Under the pieces are notes generated by a model, which was given only the letters and a program-made list of their open reading frames with translations, did not search any database and was not told the DNA's origin. The translations under genes and the position numbers were made by a program. Shown here in pieces: positions 1-6,416 of a DNA stretch of 9,598 nucleotides; position 1 is the first letter of the stretch; every line of letters starts with the position of its first letter. Source of the DNA: UBA9414 sp958446945 (lineage in GTDB: Bacteria; Bacillota; Clostridia; Lachnospirales; Lachnospiraceae); contig CAUCYJ010000101.1 of assembly GCA_958446945.1 (NCBI GenBank), positions 1 to 9,598 of the forward strand. The letters are read 5' to 3'.

Positions 1-83
1 GCCGATTCCGCTCCTGCTTTCGTCAATGAGTTAAACAGTGTACTTTTACCTACATTCGGTAATCCCACGATACCTAGTTTCAT
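1..83 (-). CDS. ychF: YchF/OLA1-family ATPase, N-terminal fragment (runs off window)
   Basis: Only the first 27 codons plus two bases are present, reading MKLGIVGLPNVGKSTLFNSL at the start. The G1/P-loop GLPNVGKST sits at residues 7-15, and the MKLGIVGLPNVGKST opening is characteristic of YchF, a universally conserved ribosome-associated P-loop protein of the Obg-related group that prefers ATP to GTP. The ATG at 83-81 is preceded by a modest AGG ribosome binding site (95-93) with a 9-base spacer. The gene follows thiN on the same strand but is separated by 174 bases that contain its own promoter, so it is probably a separate or only partly linked transcription unit. Another Obg/Era-type GTPase cannot be fully excluded from 27 residues, but none usually starts this way. 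Confidence 0.88.
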   Translation of the reverse strand, partial: MKLGIVGLPNVGKSTLFNSLTKAGAES

Positions 84-157
84 CTATCTTTACCTGTTTC
101 AGAAATGCCTTTTTGAAACATTTCTGCCTTTCTTTTATGAGTTTAACGCAATTACAA
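84..157 (-). other. ychF 5' leader (inferred)
   Basis: This is the inferred untranslated leader between the -10 box and the ychF start. The expected transcription start is near position 151, which gives a leader of about 67 bases. It holds an inverted-repeat element (95-126) ending at the ribosome binding site; its AGG is at 95-93. No known riboswitch class is recognisable. The leader extent is inferred from the promoter call. Confidence 0.5.
95..126 (-). repeat. Interleaved inverted repeats in the ychF leader (two alternative hairpins)
   Basis: In the mRNA sense, CAGAAATG (126-119) pairs perfectly with CATTTCTG (107-100), an 8-bp stem with an 11-base loop. Separately, TGTTTC (120-115) pairs perfectly with GAAACA (100-95), a 6-bp stem. 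The arms share positions 119-120 and 100 and are ordered a-b-a'-b', so the two stems compete. The 3' arm of the second stem includes the first base of the AGG ribosome binding site (95-93), while the first stem leaves that site free. The pairing is visible in the sequence; a regulatory role is only inferred. Confidence 0.6.
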
Positions 158-186
158 AGTATAGCACAAATACCTTGCTTTTTCAA
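158..186 (-). promoter_or_regulatory. Sigma-A-type promoter for ychF
   Basis: On the minus strand, TTGAAA (186-181) is followed after exactly 17 bases by TATACT (163-158). Each box differs from the TTGACA and TATAAT consensus at one position and the spacing is optimal. The -10 box lies 74 bases upstream of the ychF ATG. This is the only convincing housekeeping promoter I see in the window, and it suggests that ychF can be transcribed independently of the upstream operon. Confidence 0.75.
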
Positions 187-208
187 TCTTATCCAATAAA
201 TATAAGAT
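186..208. repeat. Palindrome abutting the ychF -35 box
   Basis: ATCTTAT (186-192) and ATAAGAT (202-208) form a perfect 7-bp inverted repeat around a 9-base spacer. A G-U pair could extend it by one at 185/209 in minus-strand RNA. It touches the -35 element, a position typical of operators. It is AT-rich and has no following U-run on the minus strand, so it does not look like an intrinsic terminator for thiN. An operator role is possible, but such AT-rich palindromes also arise by chance. Confidence 0.4.
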
Positions 209-210
209 CC

Positions 211-240
211 TGTAACAATGTGTAAAACAGTGTAACAATC
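211..240. repeat. Three tandem 10-base repeats upstream of the ychF promoter
   Basis: The plus strand reads TGTAACAATG, TGTAAAACAG, TGTAACAATC in three consecutive decamers with no spacer. Copies 1 and 3 match at 9 of 10 positions, and copy 2 matches copy 1 at 7 of 10. Each starts with TGTAA, so the shared motif recurs once per DNA helical turn on one face. The block lies about 60-90 bases upstream of the inferred ychF start site and just after the thiN stop codon. This arrangement fits a regulator binding array, but I do not recognise the motif. Confidence 0.6.
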
Positions 241-257
241 AAGTAATATCCTTTTCG

Positions 258-908
258 CTAATCTCTTGTTTCAATCAGTACCATAACACCTTCGTCATAT
301 GTAATCACCGCTTCCTTTTCTGCAATTTGATTACTGATACAGAGACTGTCCTGCGGATAAAGTGTATGATTTGTCAAAGGATATTTTGCCCCTCTGATCG
401 TTAATCCGTGAATGATTCCACTCAAAGAAAATAACGAAAAATATGGTCCGTAAGACTCGCTTTTCTTCAAATGCATCTCCTGTCCAATAATCCTGATTTT
501 ATTATGTTCATCTAAGATAACTGCTTCAGCACCTGCCTGCTTCGCTGCTACAAGCGTTTGAACATTCCCCCAAAGGTGATCTACTCTTGTTCCGGTTGCC
601 CCAAGCAATATAATATCATCACATCCAAGTTCCAGTGCGAGTCTTAACCCTATTTCCGTATCGGAAGCATCTTTTTCCGGCTTAAACTCCCGGATTGGAA
701 TCTCTGTTTCTGACCGATAATACGCAAGCACTTCCGGATCAATACTATCAAAATCTCCAACAATCTGCGTTGGCACGATGCCATTTTCGTATAGCCAGCA
801 AAGTCCTCTGTCTACTCCGATCAACTCTATATAAGGTTCTCCCAACACTGTTTTCGCCAGATTATCATACATACTTCCACCACTGATAATAATTGCCCGC
901 TTACTCAT
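258..908 (-). CDS. thiN: Thiamine pyrophosphokinase
   Basis: Transfers pyrophosphate from ATP to thiamine to make thiamine pyrophosphate, in the cytosol. The 216 residues match the usual family length. Visible motifs are GDFDS (51-55), KPEKDASDTE (76-85) and GATGTRVDH (103-111), the acidic nucleotide/Mg-binding set of the N-terminal domain, followed by GAKYPLTNHTL (173-183) and ISNQ (191-194) of the C-terminal thiamine-binding beta domain. The ATG overlaps the end of rpe by 8 bases (ATGAGTAA), implying translational coupling; a GGAG lies 13 bases upstream inside rpe. It is the last gene of the operon, the place its orthologue yloS holds in Bacillus subtilis. No TPP riboswitch precedes it, so its expression probably follows the operon rather than thiamine level. 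Confidence 0.95.
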   Translation of the reverse strand: MSKRAIIISGGSMYDNLAKTVLGEPYIELIGVDRGLCWLYENGIVPTQIVGDFDSIDPEVLAYYRSETEIPIREFKPEKDASDTEIGLRLALELGCDDIILLGATGTRVDHLWGNVQTLVAAKQAGAEAVILDEHNKIRIIGQEMHLKKSESYGPYFSLFSLSGIIHGLTIRGAKYPLTNHTLYPQDSLCISNQIAEKEAVITYDEGVMVLIETRD

Positions 909-1560
909 GACTTCTTAAAATCTCCATAAATTTCTTCGTATTTTCTTCCGTTGCTTTAAATACTGCAGATCCTGCTACAATTATATTCGCTCCTGCTTCC
1001 AGAACCGTTTTCACATTATCTGTTCCAATACCGCCGTCTACCTGAATATCAAGATCCAGTTGTTTTTCTTCTGCCATCTTTCTTACAGCTCTTACTTTAT
1101 CTAACGCCTCCGGCATAAATTTTTGTCCGCCAAATCCAGGCTCCACACTCATAATCAAAACCATATCTATCTGATCAAGCAACGGTTCCAGAACGCTGAC
1201 CGGTGTAGCCGGTTTCACAGAAACACCGACTTTTACCCCTGTTTCTCGTATCTTTTCAATAGTTTCTCTTACGTTTTCACAAGCTTCGTAATGAATCGTA
1301 ATCAAATCCGCTCCTGCCTCTGCAAATGCATTAATATAACGAATTGGCTCTGTAATCATCAAATGAACATCCATGACCTGTGCTGTTGCTCTGTGAATTG
1401 ATTTCAACACCGGAATTCCAAACGAAATGTTCGGCACAAATATTCCATCCATCACATCGAAATGAATGTATTGCGCTCCGCACTCCTCTGTAATACGCAT
1501 TTCTTCTCCAAGACGTGTAAAATCTGCTGATAAAATAGATGGTGCTAATATATTTTTCAT
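901..1560 (-). CDS. rpe: Ribulose-phosphate 3-epimerase
   Basis: Interconverts ribulose 5-phosphate and xylulose 5-phosphate in the pentose phosphate pathway. The 219-residue TIM barrel has the family landmarks in order: APSIL (6-10), HFDVMDG with metal ligand H33 and catalytic D35 (33-39), FVPN (41-44), DVHLM with H66 (64-68), the phosphate-loop region MSVEPGFGGQ (137-146), DGGI with D175 (175-178) and AGSAVF (196-201). All expected metal-binding and catalytic residues are present, so it should be active. It starts two bases after the rsgA stop, with GAGGAAGAAG upstream as the ribosome binding site, and overlaps thiN by 8 bases. Its place between rsgA and thiN is the standard Firmicutes order. 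Confidence 0.96.
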   Translation of the reverse strand: MKNILAPSILSADFTRLGEEMRITEECGAQYIHFDVMDGIFVPNISFGIPVLKSIHRATAQVMDVHLMITEPIRYINAFAEAGADLITIHYEACENVRETIEKIRETGVKVGVSVKPATPVSVLEPLLDQIDMVLIMSVEPGFGGQKFMPEALDKVRAVRKMAEEKQLDLDIQVDGGIGTDNVKTVLEAGANIIVAGSAVFKATEENTKKFMEILRSHE

Positions 1561-1562
1561 AT

Positions 1563-2441
1563 TTAATACTTCTTCCTCTCTTTTAATTCCTGATAAAGTT
1601 CCTGATAACTCTCATACCGCTTTGGATGGATAATCCCCCGCTCGACAGCCGCCTTTACTGCACAATTTGGTTCATGGATGTGGTCACAGCCTTGAAATCT
1701 GCACACCCCTTCGCAATTTTGAAATTCCGGGAAAAATTCTTTAAGTTCTTCTTTCTCAAAATCATTCGTATAGAGGGAACTAAATCCAGGGGTATCCATG
1801 ATATATGTTCCCTGGTCACTCTCAATTAACTCTGAATGTCTTGTTGTATGTTTCCCGCGTTCAATCTTCTCACTGATACTGCCGGTCTCCATGCTAACAT
1901 TACTCTGCAGTGTATTAATCAACGAAGATTTTCCTACTCCTGAGGGTCCCGCAATAGCAGTTGTCTTTCCCTTAAGAAGCGTTTGAATTTCTTTTACATT
2001 CTCCTGTGTAAATGCACTGACAAATACGATCGGATAGCCCGTTCCTTTATAAATTTCATACAGCTCTTGTATGTCCTTTTCTCCCGCCAGATCTTTTTTA
2101 TTAAAACAAAGTACAACCGGAATCTGCCTGCGCTCCATCATCACAAGAAACCGATCAAGAAGATTTAGATGCGGCTTCGGCTTTGTCACTGCGAACACAA
2201 CAAGCGCCTGATCAATATTTGCTACTGCCGGACGTATCAGTTCATTTTTCCGTTCTAGTATTTCTGTAATATTCCCTTTTCTCTCCACCTCATCTAAGAT
2301 ATCGATTTCTACATTATCTCCAACAAGCGGTTTAATCTTTTCTTTTCGGAAGGCTCCCTTTGCCTTACACTCATAAATAATGGATTCTACTACATTAACG
2401 TAGTAGAATCCTGCAATTCCTTTTATAATCTTTCCCTGCAT
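1563..2441 (-). CDS. rsgA: Ribosome small-subunit-dependent GTPase RsgA (CpgA/YjeQ)
   Basis: A GTPase that acts late in 30S subunit maturation. The 292 residues show the three-part layout: an N-terminal OB fold (about 1-70), a circularly permuted GTPase domain, and a C-terminal zinc knuckle. The permuted order is direct: NKKD (G4, 114-117) and SAF (G5, 142-144) come before GPSGVGKSS (G1, 165-173), GKHTTRH (G2, 196-202) and DTPG (G3, 216-219). The zinc ligands C247, C252, H254 and C260 have the same spacing as in E. coli YjeQ. Translation starts at an ATG preceded by AGGAG at 5-base spacing, 11 bases after the pknB stop. In B. subtilis the orthologue CpgA is a substrate of the PrkC kinase, whose gene lies directly upstream here. 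A strong hairpin lies within codons 10-19. Confidence 0.96.
   Translation of the reverse strand: MQGKIIKGIAGFYYVNVVESIIYECKAKGAFRKEKIKPLVGDNVEIDILDEVERKGNITEILERKNELIRPAVANIDQALVVFAVTKPKPHLNLLDRFLVMMERRQIPVVLCFNKKDLAGEKDIQELYEIYKGTGYPIVFVSAFTQENVKEIQTLLKGKTTAIAGPSGVGKSSLINTLQSNVSMETGSISEKIERGKHTTRHSELIESDQGTYIMDTPGFSSLYTNDFEKEELKEFFPEFQNCEGVCRFQGCDHIHEPNCAVKAAVERGIIHPKRYESYQELYQELKERKKY
2382..2411 (-). repeat. Perfect 12-bp hairpin inside the start of rsgA
   Basis: GGATTCTACTAC (2382-2393) and GTAGTAGAATCC (2400-2411) are exact reverse complements separated by six bases. On the mRNA the stem spans roughly bases 31-60 of the rsgA reading frame, encoding GFYYVNVVES. Twelve uninterrupted pairs with a 6-base loop make a stable RNA stem, close behind the initiation region though not covering the ribosome binding site. 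No U-run follows, so it is not an intrinsic terminator. The pairing is certain; any function is inferred. Confidence 0.85.
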
Positions 2442-2452
2442 ATATGCTCCTG

Positions 2453-4612
2453 TTACTCGATATCTCCATTTCCAGTTCCCTGATCAGGATCGGTCGGACC
2501 CGGATCCGGTATCTCAGGTGTTTTTGGACCATTGCTTATATAGATGGTAATTGTTGCTCCCTCTTCTACTTCCTGTCCAACACCAGGATCACAGGAAATA
2601 ACGATTCCAGCCTCTTCATTACTGTCCTGCCATACTTCTTTATACTTCAGTCCCATATTTAAAAGTGCATTTTTGGCATTTCCGGCAGAATTGCCAACGA
2701 TGTTCGGAACTGTCGGCTTCGGCTTTGGTTTCTCACCCTGACTGACAGTAATATTCACTGTTGTTCCCTTATCTACTTTTGTACCTTCAGAAATAGACTG
2801 GTCAATAACCGTTCCCGCTGGTTCACTGCTGTATTCCTGCACAACCTGTCCAATTCCAAGTTCAACTTCGGCTAAAAGTTTTGCTGCTGTCTCCTGATCC
2901 TTTCCAATCAAGCTCGGCACCGGAACCTGATCTTTTCCTTTGCTGACATACAGCGTAATCTTGCTGTCCTTTGCTACTTCTTCATTGACAGCCGGATCTG
3001 TTTTGATGACCTTTCCATTCTCTACACTGCTGTCGAAAACAAGCTTCGGCGTAATATTACTCTCTGTAAATCCTGCGCTGACAAGCATTCGGATTGCATC
3101 TTCTGTTGTATAGCCGGAAACTTCCGGTACAACTGCTTTTTCTTTTTTCAGTCCGGAGCTCACAGTCAAAACGATCCTTGTATTTTTCTTTACTTTTTTT
3201 CCCGCTTTTACATCCGTCTTAATGACATAGCCTTTTTCATATTTTTCTGACTCTTCTGTCTTAACCGGTGTCTGGTAACCGAGTCCCGCTTCATTAAGCA
3301 TCTTGATTGCTTCTTCCTGCTTCTTTCCGATGATATTTGGCATCTTTGCCATATCTTCTTCTTTTTCGACAACAGGCTTTCCTGAGTCAAATTTCAAAAG
3401 CCCCATAGCGCGTGCACCAATAAATACAAGAACGAATACAATAATCGCAGCCACAACTCCGGTAAGAATCTTCAGTACTTTTGTCATTCCCGGATTTACA
3501 TCTTCGCCGTCTTTGCGTCCCCCTTTTCCGGAACGTCCTTTTTTTCCGTAAGAATACGTATCCTCCTCATCATCATAATCATCTTCATCATAATCGTCAT
3601 CGTAATCTCTGTCATCTTGATGATCATAATCATCTTCATAAGAACCTGTATCATAATAGCCGGTATCAGAAGAATATGAACCTGTATCATAATTCGCTGC
3701 TGCTTCTCTTCTGGCACGCTCAATATCAATAGACGATGCCATCATAGTATCGCCAAGATTATCTGCTGTCGGAATTACTACAAAATTCCCGTTTGGATCC
3801 ACAAGCGAACGTTTCAAATCTGCGATCAAGGCTGTCATATTCGGGTAGCGGCAGTTTGGATTCTTCTGAGTGCACTTCATAATAATCTGTTCCAGACTTC
3901 TCGGCATTCCAATTGCAATGCTGGATGGTGGGATAATTTCTTCATTTAAGTGCTTTACTGCAACTGCAACTGCCGAATCTCCATCAAACGGCACCTGCCC
4001 TGTTACCATCTCATAAAGTGTAATTCCTAGGGAATAGATATCACTCTTAGCATCGCTGATGCCCCCTCTGGCCTGTTCCGGAGATGTATAGTGAACAGAA
4101 CCTAAAATATTCGTACTCACAGTCTGAGAAGTGGCTGCCTTAGCGATTCCAAAATCAGTTACTTTTACTTTTCCTTCTTTGGAAATAATGACATTCTGCG
4201 GTTTAATATCTCTGTGGATAATCTGATTCTGATGCGCCGCGTCAATTCCTGCACAGATTTGAATCGCAATACTAATAACCTCTTTTGCAGAAAGCCGCCC
4301 TTTCTTCTCAATATAGTCCTTCAGAGTAATCCCTTCTACCAATTCCATGACTATGAAGTACAAGCCTCTGTCAACGCCGACATCATATACATTTACAACA
4401 TTCGGGTGCATCAATCCCGCTGCGGACTGTGCTTCTGTTTGAAATTTCTTTACAAATGTATCGTCCTCACGGAACTGTTTCTTCAGTACTTTAATCGCTA
4501 CATAACGGTTCAGCTTTTCATCTTTTCCTCTGTAGACATCAGCCATACCGCCCGCACCGATTCTATCGAGTACGACATAGCGCTTCGCTAATACAACACC
4601 TTCTTTAATCAT
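2453..4612 (-). CDS. pknB: Membrane Ser/Thr protein kinase with four PASTA domains
   Basis: A PrkC/PknB-type kinase: a cytosolic Hanks-type catalytic domain, one membrane helix and extracellular PASTA domains that bind peptidoglycan fragments. The kinase domain (about 12-270) is complete: glycine loop GAGGMADVY (19-27), K41, HRDIKPQN (133-140), DFG (153-155), a Thr/Ser-rich activation loop (161-177) and SPE (177-179). An Asp/Tyr-rich linker (308-355) and a basic patch GKKGRSGKGGRK (356-367) precede the membrane helix (about 382-404). PASTA repeats fall at about 421-487, 493-559, 563-626 and 633-695, followed by a Pro/Asp-rich tail (697-719). At 719 residues it is longer than B. subtilis PrkC (648 aa) because of the linker and the repeat number. 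Its ATG overlaps the phosphatase stop as ATGA, with AGGTGA just upstream, so the pair is translationally coupled. Confidence 0.96.
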   Translation of the reverse strand: MIKEGVVLAKRYVVLDRIGAGGMADVYRGKDEKLNRYVAIKVLKKQFREDDTFVKKFQTEAQSAAGLMHPNVVNVYDVGVDRGLYFIVMELVEGITLKDYIEKKGRLSAKEVISIAIQICAGIDAAHQNQIIHRDIKPQNVIISKEGKVKVTDFGIAKAATSQTVSTNILGSVHYTSPEQARGGISDAKSDIYSLGITLYEMVTGQVPFDGDSAVAVAVKHLNEEIIPPSSIAIGMPRSLEQIIMKCTQKNPNCRYPNMTALIADLKRSLVDPNGNFVVIPTADNLGDTMMASSIDIERARREAAANYDTGSYSSDTGYYDTGSYEDDYDHQDDRDYDDDYDEDDYDDEEDTYSYGKKGRSGKGGRKDGEDVNPGMTKVLKILTGVVAAIIVFVLVFIGARAMGLLKFDSGKPVVEKEEDMAKMPNIIGKKQEEAIKMLNEAGLGYQTPVKTEESEKYEKGYVIKTDVKAGKKVKKNTRIVLTVSSGLKKEKAVVPEVSGYTTEDAIRMLVSAGFTESNITPKLVFDSSVENGKVIKTDPAVNEEVAKDSKITLYVSKGKDQVPVPSLIGKDQETAAKLLAEVELGIGQVVQEYSSEPAGTVIDQSISEGTKVDKGTTVNITVSQGEKPKPKPTVPNIVGNSAGNAKNALLNMGLKYKEVWQDSNEEAGIVISCDPGVGQEVEEGATITIYISNGPKTPEIPDPGPTDPDQGTGNGDIE
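3548..3691 (-). repeat. Asp/Tyr-rich low-complexity tract in the kinase juxtamembrane linker
   Basis: Codons 308-355 of the kinase encode a tract dominated by Asp, Tyr, Glu, Gly and Ser. It opens with repeated YDTGSY-type units (308-313 and 320-325, with DTGYY between them) and then becomes almost purely DDYD/DEDDYDDEE. The DNA is a degenerate GAT/TAT triplet repeat, prone to slippage. It creates misleading His-rich and Met-rich open frames in the other registers. The tract is probably disordered; its function is unknown. Confidence 0.8.
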
Positions 4613-5355
4613 AAGCTCACCTCTGACCCACCTGCAAACGGCTCAACAACAACAACTCCGATGTTATCCTTTCCCCCATTATCGTTCGCACGTGCTATTA
4701 ATTTCTCTACTGCATCTACAACATCTCTGCGAGACTGTACGATGCGGAACAATTCATCATTTTCTACCATATTGCTGAGTCCGTCTGTACACATCAATAT
4801 GACGTCATCCTTTTTCAAATGATATTCAAAGAAGTCAATCTCAACTTCTTCCTTTCCCCCAATTGCTCTCGTAATAATGTTCTTATCTCTGTGAAATCTT
4901 GCTTCTTCCGGCTTAATCCCGCCAAGTCTCACCATTTCTTCCACAAGAGAATGATCTTTTGACAACTGTTTAATTTCCTGATTAATCAAATACAGGCGAC
5001 TGTCACCAATATTGGCAAAATACAACGTATGCTCGATTACAGTAGCTGCCACAAGCGTTGTTCCCATTCCCTCCAGCTTCACGTCTTTTGCCGCTGCTTC
5101 CATCAGTTTATGGTTCACAGTCTGGATTGCCTTACGCATAACTGCCTCCGGTCCATCCTCTTTACTGTTTTCAATCTCCTGCTTCAGTGTCTCTACTGTA
5201 TATCTGGATGCAAAATCTCCGGCCTTATGACCGCCCATTCCGTCTGCCACAACAAACAGATTAGGAATATTTCCAACCGGCGTAGTAGACACATATACAT
5301 AATCCTGATTCACTTCCCGCTTTTTTCCGACATCTGTCATTGAAAATGCTTTCAT
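4609..5355 (-). CDS. stp: PP2C-family Ser/Thr phosphatase (Stp/PrpC)
   Basis: A metal-dependent phosphoprotein phosphatase that reverses phosphorylation by the adjacent PASTA kinase. The 248 residues match the family length, with no membrane segment or extra domain. Motifs in order are REVNQD (13-18), DGMGGH (38-43), GMGTT (96-100), GDSR (117-120), DHS (134-136), CTDGL (189-193) and GKDN (228-231). D38, D191 and D230 are the expected two-metal-centre ligands, with D18 in the conserved NQD. The start has GGGAGG eight bases upstream, a strong ribosome binding site, in a 23-base gap after rlmN, the widest gap in the operon. The stop overlaps the kinase start by four bases, so kinase and phosphatase are likely made in fixed ratio. 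Confidence 0.96.
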   Translation of the reverse strand: MKAFSMTDVGKKREVNQDYVYVSTTPVGNIPNLFVVADGMGGHKAGDFASRYTVETLKQEIENSKEDGPEAVMRKAIQTVNHKLMEAAAKDVKLEGMGTTLVAATVIEHTLYFANIGDSRLYLINQEIKQLSKDHSLVEEMVRLGGIKPEEARFHRDKNIITRAIGGKEEVEIDFFEYHLKKDDVILMCTDGLSNMVENDELFRIVQSRRDVVDAVEKLIARANDNGGKDNIGVVVVEPFAGGSEVSL

Positions 5356-5378
5356 TAATGAATCCTCCCGAATCTATG

Positions 5379-6413
5379 CTAATCCTTCGTGTAACGTCTT
5401 CTTAACTGTCCACAGGCTCCATCAATATCAGAACCCATTTCTCTTCTTATAGTAACATTTAATTTTTCTTTTTCAAGCCTATTTTTAAAATTCAGCGCAC
5501 TTTCCCTTGTCGGTCGAACATAATCCCTCTCTTTAATCGGATTGACCGGAATCAGATTCAAATGACAATTTCGACGACCAAGAAGTGCGATTAATTCTTT
5601 AGCATCTTCTTCTGTATCGTTCACTCCGTGCACAAGACTGTACTCAAATGTCATTCTTCGACCTGTATTCTCGAAATATTCATCACATGCCTTCATCACT
5701 TCTGAAAGTTCATACTTATTCGCCACCGGCATGAGCTTCCTGCGCTTCTCTTGCGTAGCTCCGTGCAAAGACAGCGCCAGCGTAATCTGCAGATTTTCTT
5801 TTGCAAGCCGCTTCATATTCGGTACAATCCCACATGTAGACAGCGTAATATTTCTCTGACTAATATGAAGGCCATTCTCATCACTTAACATATGTATAAA
5901 TTTAACTATATTTTCGTAATTATCAAGTGGCTCTCCAGTTCCCATCACAACCACATTCGATACCCGCTCTCCCGTCAGACGCTGAATTTCATAAATCTGT
6001 CCGAGCATTTCGGAAGGCGCAAGATTTCTCACAAGTCCTCCAATTGTAGATGCACAAAAGCGACATCCCATCCGGCATCCCACTTGTGAGGAAATACATA
6101 CAGAATTTCCATGCTTATAGCGCATCAGAACGCTTTCTACCATATTTCCATCAGAAAGACAAAACAAAAATTTATTCGTTCCATCCAATTTTGAAATCTG
6201 CCGTTCCTCCAGCTCAACCTTTGGAATTACATAGGAACGAGAAATTTTTTCTCTTAACGGCTTTGACAGGTTCGTCATCTCCTCAAAGGAATCTGCCAGT
6301 TTCACATGCAGCCACTCATAGATCTGCTTACTCCGAAATGCTTTTTCTCCAATAAATTCCATTTCTTTTTTTAATTCTGCAAGCGTGAATGACCTGATAT
6401 CCTTTTGTTCCAT
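5379..6413 (-). CDS. rlmN: Dual-specificity 23S rRNA/tRNA adenine-C2 methyltransferase RlmN
   Basis: A radical SAM enzyme that methylates C2 of A2503 in 23S rRNA and of A37 in a subset of tRNAs. The 344 residues contain the iron-sulfur motif C113-x3-C117-x2-C120, the SAM-binding stretch MGTGEPLDNY (157-166), and both mechanistic cysteines: C106, seven residues before the cluster as in E. coli (C118), and C334 in GACGQLRRR. The related resistance enzyme Cfr uses the same chemistry, but neighbours and sequence style point to housekeeping RlmN. Its ribosome binding site AAAGGAG is formed by the last codons of rsmB (Lys-Lys-Glu) and its ATG lies three bases past the rsmB stop, so the two are likely translationally coupled. 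Confidence 0.96.
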   Translation of the reverse strand: MEQKDIRSFTLAELKKEMEFIGEKAFRSKQIYEWLHVKLADSFEEMTNLSKPLREKISRSYVIPKVELEERQISKLDGTNKFLFCLSDGNMVESVLMRYKHGNSVCISSQVGCRMGCRFCASTIGGLVRNLAPSEMLGQIYEIQRLTGERVSNVVVMGTGEPLDNYENIVKFIHMLSDENGLHISQRNITLSTCGIVPNMKRLAKENLQITLALSLHGATQEKRRKLMPVANKYELSEVMKACDEYFENTGRRMTFEYSLVHGVNDTEEDAKELIALLGRRNCHLNLIPVNPIKERDYVRPTRESALNFKNRLEKEKLNVTIRREMGSDIDGACGQLRRRYTKD

Positions 6414-6416
6414 GTT

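Noticed and set aside
95..126. H-type pseudoknot in the ychF leader
   Set aside because: The a-b-a'-b' order suggests one, but the arms overlap and there are no bases left to cross the helices, so simultaneous pairing is sterically unlikely. Competing hairpins fit better.
189..197. DnaA-box-like TTATCCAAT
   Set aside because: It is a single imperfect match to TTATCCACA with no clustered boxes or other origin features.
185..209. Intrinsic terminator for thiN
   Set aside because: The 7-8 bp stem is almost all A/T and is followed on the minus strand by GAAAAAGC rather than a U-run.
909..960. TPP riboswitch ahead of thiN
   Set aside because: The upstream bases are rpe coding sequence overlapping thiN; there is no leader and no recognisable thi-box element.
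2500..2509. Palindrome CCGGATCCGG near the end of the kinase gene
   Set aside because: It falls in the Pro/Asp/Gly-coding tail, where such codon runs produce short palindromes easily; it has no loop and no regulatory context.
3496..3729. Minus-strand Met/Ile-rich 77-residue open frame inside the kinase gene
   Set aside because: A frame-shifted reading of the same GAT repeats (giving ATG codons). The kinase frame is intact through this stretch.
3481..3732. Plus-strand open frame coding a His/Asn-rich 83-residue protein
   Set aside because: It is the antisense reading of the Asp/Tyr codon repeat in the kinase linker; GAT/TAT repeats read backwards give His- and Asn-rich peptides. It has no convincing start context and no family resemblance.
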